Notes: generated from the letters alone by a model not told the origin. Shown: positions 8,901 through 17,822, counted from the stretch's first letter. The stretch: 20,759 nt of DNA from Falciphora oryzae (GCA_000733355.1 JNVV01000060.1:191253-212011); one strand, 5' to 3'. Program-made: numbers and translations.

Positions 8901-10007
8901 GAACTTTCCAGCTCCAAAATCGCCGACTCCTTTCACCTTGAAATGTTCGTTTCCCCATTTAAGCATCTTAGTAAGCCTGGCTTCATAGGGCCCCAAAAAC
9001 CTGGGGATCTCGAGAACCGAGCGCGGCTTTCGCTGTTCCCAGGTATCGAGGTTGACCGTAGGGATCGTATTGGCCTTGACGCCGAGACCGGGAGGGCCGG
9101 CTGCATGCTGAGCGGGACTACTAGACGCCGACTGTGGTTCGGGATTGCTGCCTGGTGCGGCGTAAGCATCGCCCGGGGGTGAATTAATCGGGAGGAAATC
9201 TCTAGGGTTCCTTCGTCCAGGGGCGAGGTCGACCTCAAGTGGTGCGGGTTTTGTTGGAGGCGCATCAGACTGGCTTTCGCTGGGGGGCCTGCTTGAAGTG
9301 CTGGCGGAACTGGTGAGGCCGCTGCTGCTCTCTGATTGCTCGCTGCTCGCCGTCGATGACGCAGCCGAGGGAGGCAAAGGGCCCGATGCAGGCGCCCCAG
9401 AGACTGCATCTAAAGTCGATAGTTAGCTTTTTGTTTGGCGGTTGCCTGCCTAATGTGGCTGCTCACCAGTCCTGGCCGTATTCTGTTGGCGAAGCTCGAG
9501 TTTGGCCTGTCTCTTGGCCTTTTCAGCCTCCTGTTTGAGCCGCTCCTTTTCGGCCTGTAGTTCCTCTATCTTTTTGGCTAGCCGCTCGGCTTGCTGTTTG
9601 ACCCGCAGCTCGCTCTCGGCCCGGAGATTCTCGATCTCTTTGGCATGCTGTTCGGTCAGCTGTCTCGCGATGTTCTCGGCACGCTGCTCAGCCTGCTCAC
9701 TGGTCCCGGCCGTACTTTTCCGCTTGCTTTGGCGCAGTTTTTCAAGCTCGGCCCGCAAGTTTTGATTCTCCTCGGCCTGCCGTCTGATCTCCTCAGCCTG
9801 CTTCTCAGCCTGCTGCTGGGCCTTAGCCTGCCCTCTAAGCCTTGCGTTTTCTTCCTCCAGTTCCCGGATCTTTGTGTCGCGGGCGCGGGAGCGGCTTCCC
9901 AGTAGTCTGCTTCGAACCCATCGCTGGACCTCATCGGATCCGTTGGAAATGTATTCCTTGACTTCGCGAGGCGCGTCATCGAAGAGATCGCTGCCCGATG
10001 CTGCCAT
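5994..10007 (-). CDS. Coiled-coil / possible Ulp1-like / JmjC-domain protein, three exons, about 1297 aa
   Basis: Exons are 10007-9467, 9409-8538 and 8474-5994. Together they give 3894 nt, a whole number of codons. ATG 10007 is preceded in frame by TGA seven codons upstream. The JmjC exon has no early in-frame ATG, which supports joining it to the first exon. Residues about 45-175 form a Glu/Gln/Arg-rich coiled coil, followed by a Ser/Pro-rich linker. Residues 360-490 have a weak Ulp1/C48 look: NHFVVAIVDW (His405, Asp412) and SNTC (Cys480). Residues about 830-965 are a clear JmjC domain: FAWHSED (His854, Glu856), Lys871 and GAHHSGF (His940), the Fe(II)/2-oxoglutarate ligands of JmjC dioxygenases. 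DQFLRH and QEAGQ match KDM4-like enzymes, and C-x3-C-H follows at 969-974. Basic clusters at about 1030 and 1069 suggest nuclear import. Histone demethylation is inferred from the family only; the peptidase assignment is tentative. Confidence 0.85.
8475..8537 (-). other. Intron 2 of the JmjC gene: 63 nt, phase 0, open in frame
   Basis: On the minus strand the intron starts GTAAGG, has a TTCTAAC branch motif and ends TTTTCAG. It is 63 nt (21 codons), begins and ends on codon boundaries and contains no stop. Retention would add 21 residues without changing the downstream frame, nine residues before Cys480. Confidence 0.85.
9410..9466 (-). other. Intron 1 of the JmjC gene: 57 nt, phase 1
   Basis: Donor GTGAGC, branch motif GCTAAC and acceptor ACTTTAG are all present on the minus strand. 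Removing it joins the coiled-coil reading frame to the long JmjC frame. Retention would end translation within five codons of the donor (stop at the in-frame TAG). Confidence 0.82.
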
Positions 10008-10470
10008 TGCGTCGAGGCCGGCTCAATCGAGCGAGTGATGCTTGAGTGGAAGAAAGAGATTCGTGCGGCGTGGGGCAGCTGGCCGCTTTGAGTACTACTT
10101 GCGAATTTGTGGCTGACGGGCTTTAGCAGCACCGGGCAGCGATTATGCATAATTCGTGGCTGACGTGGCTTGGCGGAACGCGTTTTGTCGCGAAAAACCA
10201 GAGATGAAATTTATCCACTGTATTCATCGCGTTCAACACTGCATCCCAACGCGAATCGTCGCGCAAACTCGCACGTCCAGTTTGGCGGGAACTTTTCGGT
10301 ACTTGGGTGCAAATAATCAGACATATGCATAATTCAAACGCTCGCAAAGCGGATCACGCAGATGCGATGGAGAGGCAAGGGTTGGCGGCCAGCATAGAAC
10401 AATAGACGCGCGCAACCGAGGCGCCCCTCAATTCGAGATGCGCGCACGTTGATACCCGTCCGGGTTCTGC
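10008..10470 (-). promoter_or_regulatory. Upstream region of the JmjC gene with two repeated motifs
   Basis: No gene is recognised. AATT(T/C)GTGGCTGACG occurs at 10104-10118 and 10151-10165, and TATGCATAATTC at 10144-10155 and 10324-10335. These may be factor-binding sites in the promoter of the minus-strand JmjC gene. That role is inferred from position only. Confidence 0.35.
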
Positions 10471-10541
10471 TCATAAAAGGTTGGGAGTCCGGTGAAGGGG
10501 CTGATGGTGTCAATGCAGGCCTTATTGCTTGATGCGGCGTC

Positions 10542-10955
10542 GTGGCGGCATACTGTTCCGTTTTCCACCCTAACAAGTGCTCAGGTGGTCCCCACCACAC
10601 TTTCGCAACCAACATCACCTCGCCTTCCACGACTTTGGTCGACTTTACGGCAAGCGGGTGTGAAGGCATATCCGAGTGCCGAGCCGAGGCCGGCACGAAA
10701 ACCAGGGGACCAAATCCCGACGCCGACTACCTGCCCATTATCACGATCAAGGCCACGCCGGGTTTCGAACCCACAGAAGACGAGAAGTGTTGGCACTACA
10801 CTACGACTACACTACGGAGCCGGAGGGTCACGATAATAAACCGGTCGCTTACCAGAACATCCTTCCTACGGAACATTCTACAACATCCGGAGCACTCAAA
10901 GCTCGGCTCAGAGTGCGACAATTTATGCCCGACCAACTCGCAGTTCCACTCGTAG
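10542..10955 (+). CDS. Cys-rich small ORF, possible secreted protein or its relic
   Basis: A 414-bp frame has several cysteines in a hydrophilic context, including YCSVFHPNKC, SGCEGISEC, DEKCW and, at its end, SECDNLCPTNS. It starts with a non-ATG codon; a TGA lies just upstream in frame. Directly upstream, in another frame, ATG 10504 opens a short hydrophobic run (MVSMQALLLDAAS) that resembles the start of a signal peptide, with a TATA-like CATAAAA about 30 bases before it. A small secreted protein split by a one-base shift, or one with an unrecognised intron, would explain this layout. I do not recognise the family. The opposite strand also has an open frame here, so the strand is not certain. 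Confidence 0.3.
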   Translation: MAAYCSVFHPNKCSGGPHHTFATNITSPSTTLVDFTASGCEGISECRAEAGTKTRGPNPDADYLPIITIKATPGFEPTEDEKCWHYTTTTLRSRRVTIINRSLTRTSFLRNILQHPEHSKLGSECDNLCPTNSQFHS

Positions 10956-11488
10956 GACTCCTGGCACCCCGAGTGGTTTGCATTTGTAACGCTGGGCCGT
11001 TATCGCTACTTCCGCTGCTGCTGCCGTGTCCCCAGCCGCAAGGAGCTCGGACTCGGGCAGGTCTCCCCACGGCCCGGCGGAGGCCGCGGGGCTTTCCGTT
11101 TGTACATCATCGCAGCCTGTAGGCCCCAGGACGACGGGCGAGCAGCAGCAGTACCCGGCGGACGAGAACGGCTGGCTGATGGGCGGCGCCGGCGAAGGCA
11201 GCCGGCCCTCAGTCGTGGCCGGGTCGCCCAGATGGAGTGGTTCGAGTCGGGCGTCGTGGAAACGACGCCGGGGCTCGACGGCAGGACCTTCCAGGACTTG
11301 ACGGGAGCGGGCAGCGGCGTCGGGATGGCAGGTTGGGGACCACATGCTGATACCCACGGGTAAACTGGGCAGCAGGGGCTTCATAAGGCCCATAATTGCG
11401 GTTTTAACATTTTCACTCTTCCCGTTAAGAAGTTCGCCGGCTCCTTCCTCTTCCAGGCCCTCGAGTGCAGAGACGTGCGTGCGGAAAA
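10956..11488. other. GC-rich stretch without a confident gene
   Basis: Both strands have open frames because the base composition is GC-rich. The longest, 11393-10923 on the minus strand, codes for a Pro/Ala-rich sequence without a recognisable motif. No splice pattern convinced me. Confidence 0.3.
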
Positions 11489-11704
11489 CTATTTGTTAAT
11501 GGCCTGGATAAATTCGTTACGCAGCTTCTTGCACTGCTGCTCTTTTTCGGCCCAGTGGTAAATGCTCGCCTTGGTGTCAACGCAGTGGGCCTCCTTATGA
11601 TGCTCGATCAGGGCCTCGACGGTGTCCCCGGTCAGCTTGTGAGCCATCTCGTTGCGCAGGACCATATCCGCCAGTACTAACACCTTTTCTTTTGCAAAAG
11701 ACAC
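11489..11704 (-). CDS. Hypothetical protein fragment, 3' exon
   Basis: The frame ends at TAA 11489-11491 and encodes up to 71 hydrophilic residues with helix-like composition, including KLTGDTVEALIEHHKEAH and YHWAEKEQQCKKLRNEF. It has no ATG at its open start. A TAG lies a few codons upstream at TTTTCCTAG, which could be a 3' splice site, so this may be the last exon of a spliced gene whose earlier part I cannot locate. The first in-frame ATG (ADMVLRNEM) would give about 59 residues. The amino-acid make-up looks like real protein, but I do not recognise the family. Confidence 0.4.
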   Translation of the reverse strand: MSFAKEKVLVLADMVLRNEMAHKLTGDTVEALIEHHKEAHCVDTKASIYHWAEKEQQCKKLRNEFIQAINK

Positions 11705-12336
11705 GAAAGGCGGCTAGGAAAACTCGAAATGGCATTCCCGGCGAGGGTCTGGAATCACTACGAAAAGTGGTGGACAAACCACGTGCGGATAGGCCGGGAG
11801 GACTGCTGGTGCTGGTGAAGAGCAGCCTATCCCGACAGGCTTGGGCGGCACATATGCAAACAGAAGAATCCGACAGCGATCGCTTCATTCTTCTTATCGA
11901 ATTTTCATTTTTTTGTTTGTGCCAGCATTTTCGCCGCGAACGCTTTTCCTTTTGCCCGCCCCTCATTGCCTCGCTTTCGCACGTTGTACTATTGCCTCGC
12001 TTTCGCCCGTTGTATTATTGCCCCGCTTTCGTACGTTGTATTATAAACCAGCCCGTCGTGAGAAGCGGCCTCCTTTACTCCCTATTTCACTCATTTCCCC
12101 CCGCAGATGCATTGCCGTATGTGCTGTCTTCTCCCGCTGGTAATTTTCGAGTGCCGGTAGGATTTATTAATTAATATACTTTTGCCTCCTCTTTATATTC
12201 CGTTTTGCTTTACCTACCAATGTGTTGCAGTGAGTGCTTCCTCTCGATCCCTCCCCCCATACTGCTCGTGATCCTTGCGTTGCTTGTAGGACGAACCCTT
12301 ATCCGGTATGCCTTGTGTCGAGTTATTCGGCTGCAG
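11705..12336. other. Intergenic region with a 26-bp tandem repeat, 3' flank of the Est1-type gene
   Basis: No gene is recognised. The tandem repeat at 11965-12042 is listed separately. The sequence next to 12336 is AT-rich and follows the stop codon of the minus-strand Est1-type gene. Confidence 0.4.
11965..12042. repeat. 26-bp tandem repeat, three units
   Basis: Units at 11965-11990, 11991-12016 and 12017-12042 share ATTGCC(T/C)CGCTTTCG(C/T) followed by (A/C)CGTTGTA(C/T)T. They differ from one another at only a few positions, nearly all C/T. Confidence 0.92.
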
Positions 12337-14800
12337 TTAAGTATCGTTGCCGACACGACTGGCGTTGTCCACGCCAGTGACGTTCGCGTCCGGCAGAGTC
12401 TCGTCGCCCGGCAGGTTGTCCAGCGAGGGGAACTCGTTCTGCTCATCTTTGGATGTGCCACCAGCGACGCCCATTGTGTCCGCGTCCGGCAGGATACCCC
12501 CGTAGTCCAGCACGACCTTGGCGGGGGTCGGACGGATATTGTCGACGTTGACGTCCCCATCGCCGGAGGCGGCTGTACCCATGGCATCTGCGTCCGGCAG
12601 GATCTCCTTATCGTCGAGCACGACTTTGGCGGGGGCCGGGCGGATGTCGATGTTGACGTCTTCGTACTTGGGGAGCGGGCTGAAGCGGCGGGCTTCTTTG
12701 TCGTATGAGATCCAGCGATTCTTCTCTGCGAGGCGGCAGGCGAGCCAGAGGACCCGCTCGCGGCGGTAGTCCCCGAGCGAGGGGCTTTCGAGCATGCGCT
12801 CGTCGTCTTCGGACTTGTCGATTTCGAAGTGGTTGGCGGGAAAAGTGTTTTCCGTCCACACCAGGCCTTTGAGCGCCCAGTCCTCCGGGAGAGGCTTCGC
12901 CGGGGTTTTGGGCCACTCGGGGGACTCGTAGGTTTCGGGGTGCTCAAAGTCCGGGATGAAGGAGTTCAGGCATAGCGTAAGGAGATGCCAGTGGAAGGTC
13001 GACTCAAAGCGGCTCATAGCAAAGTCGAGACCGGATATAGTATATATAAAAGAGAGGCGAATGTGTAAGTAGGATAGGATATTTAAATCACCCAGGCGCG
13101 CCATCACGATATGGTCGGTGTCTTTTGTAAATTTGAGCGCCTTTTGGACCCGTTGCGGCCATTCGATCTGGTCGTCCGCCGCACCCTCCATTATGGTGTC
13201 CGTACCAGCACCCTTAGGGCGCGATGCTCCGAGTGCTTTCATTAGTCCGTTGTTGACGTTCCCGTAGCCAAAAGTAGCGGAGATGTTCGAGATGGCGATT
13301 TGATGCCCCGGCTCCAGCCATTTGCGAGTGGCCCGTGCGATGGTTAGATCGAGGTTGGTGAGGAACTCTTCGCGAGCGGTGTCCAGGATCTCTTCGCGAG
13401 CGGTGTCCAGGATCTCTTCGCGAGCGGCGTCCAAGATTTCTTCGTTTTCGTTTGTGAAGAATACACTGTGAGCCTGGATAAAGGCTCGGTCGATCGGGAG
13501 AAGTTTTCCCTGGTTGCCGGATGCAACGGGCCCGAACAGCGTAAGGATGCTATTTTTGGCACTTTTGAAGGGGATGGCCACCGTTAAACTCTTCAGGTAG
13601 TTGTACAATTGGGCGACGATATTTGGACGAGCCAAAATCGCGAGATGGTGGTGAAGTCTTCCTGTCGTGGGAGTTTTGTCGCTGGCTTTGGAATACCAGC
13701 TGCGGGACACCACGGTCCAGACATTCCGATCATGGATATCATCCTCCTCGATAGCCATTCTAAAAAACTGTTAGTTTATAGGCATTGCTGTACGTGCACG
13801 TAGATATAATATAGGTAGGAAAACAGACCTGTAGCGGCTGAGGTCCCCAAGGCATTCGGTCCATGTGTCCTCGAAAGCAAACACCGTCTCATAAAGCAGG
13901 GCCATTATAGAGTAAGCGTAGTAAATAAAGCTTAACATATATTCGGAAGAGCTAGGAAGACGATGCCTAAGGAGCTCCAAAAAGCTGTGGATGCCGTGCT
14001 GCCACATGCGGGCCGGCATAGCGTACTTCGACGCTAAGTGGCGGAGGGCTGGCCCAGCCTCGGGGTGTTGTGACGCGATGAAAAAATCTACAAAAGTCAG
14101 CGGGCTGCTAGAAAAGGGGCCGGGGCAAGCTTCACTAGAATGAGGGAGACGCACCATGGTGCTCGTTTAGCAACGCCATATGCAAAGATACAAGTGCTTG
14201 CCACTGATCGTTAGTCAGCGGCGGCGAGCCCGGGTTGTTGTGCAGAGAGGCTTGCGCTGTAACGACTTCAATGCAACGAGACTCGAGCTGGATAAGGCTA
14301 AAACGGCGACAGGTACACGTTAGCACAGCTTAGTGCGACCACGCAAGGAGGAAAGGAGGGTAGGGGCGCCCGAAACCACGCCAGCTTGGCACTAATTCGA
14401 CTAGGGTTCTCTCTCTCGTGGAGAAACCGACTCACCCAGAATAGATACCCTTCACCTCCGCGATGAGCTGTTTTTGCGTGATGGGCCTGGTTTCAAGCTG
14501 TTTCTGAAGCTCATTCACCACTTCGACGGGAGTATCGCCTCCCCCGTATCCCGCACCTCCAGCGGCGCCCCCGCCGCTCTTCGGGCCCAGTGTTCCGCGT
14601 GATGTAGCGTTGTTGTCACGGTTATGGGCTCTTGGGGACGCGGAGGGGGACGGGAGCCGCGGGGCTGGTCGGAGTCGCCCGACCTGATCGGCGGCAGCGG
14701 CGGATGGGTCGTCACTGCGGGGCGGATGGGGGTTAGCTAGCGCTTTGTGATGGGAAGTTAAGCTTTGGCAAATGGCAGACTGGGAACAGCCGCAGAGCAT
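12337..14800 (-). CDS. Est1/SMG7-type DNA/RNA-binding domain protein, four exons, about 729 aa
   Basis: Exons are 14800-14436, 14297-14155, 14087-13829 and 13759-12337 (2190 nt, whole codons). Introns are 138, 67 and 69 nt in phases 2, 1 and 2. Splicing restores the family sequence across each junction, giving KGIYSGLIQLES, NEHHDFFIASQHP and LSRYRMAIEEDD. The core is the Est1-type domain: ASKYAMPARMWQHGIHSF (about 190-210), FEDTWTECLGDLSRYR (about 241-256) and GRLHHHLAILARP (about 289-301). Est1 and SMG5-7 proteins bind telomerase RNA/telomeric DNA or act in nonsense-mediated decay; many filamentous ascomycetes have several Est1-type paralogues of unknown role. The N terminus is uncertain: a GCTAAC...CCGCAG sequence at about 14712-14740 could be another 3' splice site, so the first 25 or so residues may be wrong. 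The C terminus is acidic, with internal repeats. No internal stop is seen. Confidence 0.88.
12470..12660 (-). repeat. Duplicated coding module in the Est1-type C terminus
   Basis: Segments 12470-12555 and 12578-12660 are direct repeats. Each encodes a module of the form IRP(A/T)PAKVVLD followed by ILPDAD and MG, and a third, shorter relative (ETLPDANVTG) follows. The repeats are in frame and give an acidic tail. Confidence 0.85.
13366..13437 (-). repeat. 24-bp in-frame tandem repeat in the Est1-type gene, three units
   Basis: Units at 13366-13389, 13390-13413 and 13414-13437 encode EEILDTAR or EEILDAAR, an eight-residue acidic helical repeat. The units are almost identical, which suggests recent slippage and probable length variation between strains. 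Confidence 0.93.
13760..13828 (-). other. Intron 3 of the Est1-type gene, 69 nt, unusual donor
   Basis: The acceptor (TTTTTTAG) and branch motif (AACTAAC) are strong, and splicing restores LSRYR-MAIEED. The donor reads GTCTGT, with C at the third position where fungal introns nearly always have A or G. Confidence 0.75.
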
Positions 14801-15062
14801 TCTATAAGGCTGGCCGGGGGCCTACGCACTCGGGACTGGTTCGAGGCTGGTTTTCGTTATCCGGCATTTTTGGAGAAAGACGCGGGGGACGAGCTCCATT
14901 CCAAAATGCCTGCGAGCCATGGAGGGCAAGTGGAGGGGTTTTCATTTCGTCTCACAGCACAGGAGGCCCGCAATGGTTCGCAATGGTTCGCAGTAGGCAT
15001 TGGGCTGTTGTGCCCTACTTTCTGGCGAACCATCTGCACCTGACCAATAGGACCGCAAAGCA
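14801..15062. other. 5' flank of the Est1-type gene up to the pol relic
   Basis: No gene is recognised. AATGGTTCGC is tandemly repeated at about 14972-14991, and GCGAACCAT at about 15023-15031 is its inverted partner. AGTAGG and CCTAC inside the arms give a broken palindrome. A CCAAT motif on the plus strand lies near 15044. Confidence 0.4.
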
Positions 15063-16024
15063 CAGTATCCGTCAACTAAGGCAATTCGCCACGCCACCAT
15101 GGCCCAAATGCTGTAGCAGTACGTTAAGTGCCAATTCGGCACCCCGGAAGGTATCGTTAGCGACAAAAATTCGCTGCTAACAAGCCACTTTTAGGCGGAG
15201 TACCGAAAAGCTTTGCATTTAGCCCGACGGCTATCCACGGCGTTTTACCTTTAAACCGATAGCCAAATAAAACGCACCCACCAAACACTAACGCATTACT
15301 TACGGACGTCCATTAACCGAAAAAAGTACGGTTAGGCAGCAGTGTTGCATAAAGCCGAATTTGCGTATAACAACGCCAAATACGAAACCATTAACGTTAA
15401 TCCCTTTAAAGCATTGTATAGGTTTAACCCTCGCATATATAAAATCGTAGTCGACCCTAAGGAAACCAAAATCCAAAGAGTGCTAGAACGGTTACACCAC
15501 ATCCGCAAAATCCGAACCGATATACGGACCAACCATGCTCGTGCTATAGAAGCCCAACGCCGGTACTACAACTAACGGAAATAACCTTAAAAGTACCAAA
15601 AAGGATAAATCGTCGGCTTATCCATAAAAAACTTCCGGTTTAAAGCAAGGACCCGCAAGCTGGCACCTATTTACATCCGAGTACTTATTGTAAAAAGGGT
15701 TAACAGTTTAGCATACGAAATGCAGCTGCCGGATAAATATAGCCGCTTATATAACGTTTTTTCCGTAACGTTATTGGAACCGTAGGACGATTCCCGTCCG
15801 CAACCCCCCAATTTTGCTTTCCCAAAATTGGAAAAGGAAACGGAAAAATAGGAAATAGAAAACGTCGTCGATATGCGTAAGCAAGAAGAATCCCGATCCT
15901 TCCTAATTAAATGGACAAAATAGCCGGTAAAATACAACACGTAGGAACCAAAAAAGCATTTGGAAAACTCACGCAAACTAGTTAACGCCTATTTGAAAAG
16001 GAAACGCAAAACGCACCGCAAATA
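15063..16024 (+). pseudogene. pol: Ty3/Gypsy pol C-terminal part: integrase and chromodomain, stop-riddled
   Basis: A single frame holds the whole similarity, interrupted by stop codons but no evident frameshift. Recognisable parts are KAIRHATM, QFGTPEGIVSDKN with the integrase core Asp, ARRLSTAFYL followed by a stop and TDS (where integrases have the HPQTDGQ motif), EFAYNNAKYETINVNPFKALY, KLAPIYIRVLIVKRV (GPY/F-like segment) and LLEP. A chromodomain follows at about 15858-15993: ENVVDMR, SFLIKW, then a stop in the place of Trp before EP, and LVNAYLKRK. Chromodomain integrases steer insertion to methylated chromatin. Trp-to-stop and Gln-to-stop changes fit G-to-A and C-to-T transitions. Confidence 0.9.
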
Positions 16025-16168
16025 AAATAACCCTATCTTAAGCCCAAAGGAAAAGAAATTGCTAAAAAACCCAACAAAATAAGCCCGAAAGGAAAGGGAA
16101 AAACAACGTCAACCAAAGTTTGCGACTCCTTTACCAACCAGGAGCCCGCCTTCCACTTGCACTATCTT

Positions 16169-17470
16169 TTACCCGGTGGAATTAAGCAGCGAAACGACGT
16201 GCTTGAGCCAATCCTTTGCTTCCTCCTCCGTCGTACCATCGCTTACGAAACCGGCGTCGGAGATTTTACCCCAGGGACCTGTAAGGCTTAAAAAACGGAT
16301 CCGATAAGCGGCCCCGGCTTGCTCGAAATCGAAAAAACGCAAAAGGCGATTGGCATAATTTACGCGAATTATTACCGAAGCCCGGTTCCGGAAAGCAGGT
16401 TGGTCTAATTCGGCTAGGCGCGAGTTAACCAGACCGAGCTCGCGAAAAGAAGGGATCCGAGTGTGCATATGCGGACGATCGACGAAGCTTTAATAACCGC
16501 TAGCGATGCGCTCTTCGTACCGGATGGATACCAGCAAATCGCGAGGAGTCGGGAGGAAATAAAACGAATGCGTTAGCTTCCAAAGGAATACCAGCTGGTC
16601 GGGATGCACTGGGGTCAAAACCGCCACGTTCGCAAAAGTCCGTCCCCCGTCGACAGCCGAAAACAGCAAACCACGACGAGCGTTGGGGTGGGTGGTAACG
16701 GAGGATCCATACAGATTTTCCTATAGGAGCAAGTTGTAAACGGCCCGGAAGCGCAGAATTCCAATGGCCGGAAAGGGCAGCCCGCCACGCACCTACCAGG
16801 CTGCTTCCAATAGGGTGCGGTCCACGCTGAACGGGTATTCGCGAGGCTTAAGAAGTTTATATGAGCCGGGAGCATGATAACGTCGGATCGGAAAAGGAAT
16901 TTATAGGGGACGATAGACCCAGCCGCGCCAAGCACATTGATAGCAACGACCCGCTTCGAGGAAACCGATAGCATATACCAAGTTATGCTCGTTATGCTCG
17001 CCGCCCCGGAAAAGGTCGGCAACGTAGCAGTTCCCGCAAGGGAATAAACGCCGGTTATCGTGGAAGTCGAGCGGACCGGCAATCGGTACGACCGTTACCT
17101 AGCGACGGTCCTTTTCGGCAAAGAGCCGAAGAGCGAGCAGTTGCTTATCGTCGGAAAGATCCGTAAAGTCGTGCAACCTCCGAGAGAGTCCAGCGGGATA
17201 TGCGGGCAGCTGAGGAGTCGAGTAAGGCCAAGCCGGAGCCACCCTAGGAAGAGGAATGGAGGGTCGGAAATGAACGCGCGCGTGCACGTTCGGAGCCGCA
17301 GACAGGTTCCGGACCACCGTTTGCTCGTTGTCGGCGAGACCGAAGAGCTGACGCCGGACGGCGGCGTTATCCTCGTGATCGTAAAATATGGCCTGAAAAA
17401 GACTAGAGCGTTCGCGTAAGCCCAGGCGCGAGCTAAGGCAAGAGAGGCAGGTTGGGTAAAATAATAACAA
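16169..17470 (-). pseudogene. Antisense gene inside the retroelement, 434 codons, five internal stops, unknown function
   Basis: One minus-strand frame runs 1302 bp without a frameshift. Its stops are at 17099-17101, 16901-16903, 16793-16795, 16721-16723 and 16490-16492, all TAG or TAA. The conceptual protein has a Cys-rich segment, CGNC about 34 residues before CYQC, around EHNEHNLVYAIGF. Its long C-terminal part (AVLTPVHPDQLVFLW, PSFRELGLVNSRLAEL, RLLRFFDFEQAG, EEEAKDWLKHVVSLL) has normal globular composition. Copy A keeps the N-terminal part of the same frame (CGNC, DLF, EHN, GRCY) at 3216-3400 and at about 4109-4200. It therefore belongs to the retroelement family, between pol and the 3' LTR and facing pol. 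No ATG is seen at the open start. I do not recognise the family; a C-x2-C pair suggests metal binding. Confidence 0.7.
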
Positions 17471-17809
17471 GTTGAAAAGTTGTTGTTGTTAAAGAAAGGA
17501 AAAGGTGGAAGGTCGCCGGGCCGGAAGGGAATTAGATACCCACCGGGCCAGCTGCACCTGCCGCCGCCGTGGCCGGGACCCACCGGACCCCCGCACCTGC
17601 CGTCGCCCGAGCCCCACCGGAAGTCACTGGGGACTCGCTGCAGCCCCAAAAGTGAGGCTATTCAGAACTCACACCACGCCCAACTCGACACCTTAGATCG
17701 AGTTGCCACTTCCACCGATGACCTAACCCCAAAAACAGCAAACCGAAGCTGTTTAGGAAGGGTACCACTACATCCCTACCAGTAGGCGCTGCCGAAACGT
17801 CAGCGCCCT
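17471..17809. other. Variable non-coding part of retroelement copy B before the polypurine tract
   Basis: The first part matches copy A (CACCTGCCGTCGCCCG near 17594), but 17660-17790 has no counterpart there. No coding frame is supported on either strand. Confidence 0.5.
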
Positions 17810-17822
17810 AGAGGGGGGATAG
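17810..17822 (+). promoter_or_regulatory. Polypurine tract of retroelement copy B
   Basis: AGAGGGGGGATAG is identical to the tract in copy A and abuts the LTR start TGTAAA. Confidence 0.75.

Noticed and set aside
12205..12708. Plus-strand open frame opposite the Est1-type C terminus
   Set aside because: The minus strand has the family sequence and correct splicing; the plus frame is a shadow of the GC-rich repeats.
17060..17419. Plus-strand open frame of 119 codons in retroelement copy B
   Set aside because: It overlaps the antisense gene, which continues in one frame for 1.3 kb and has a conserved Cys motif. The plus frame starts and stops inside it and is broken in copy A.
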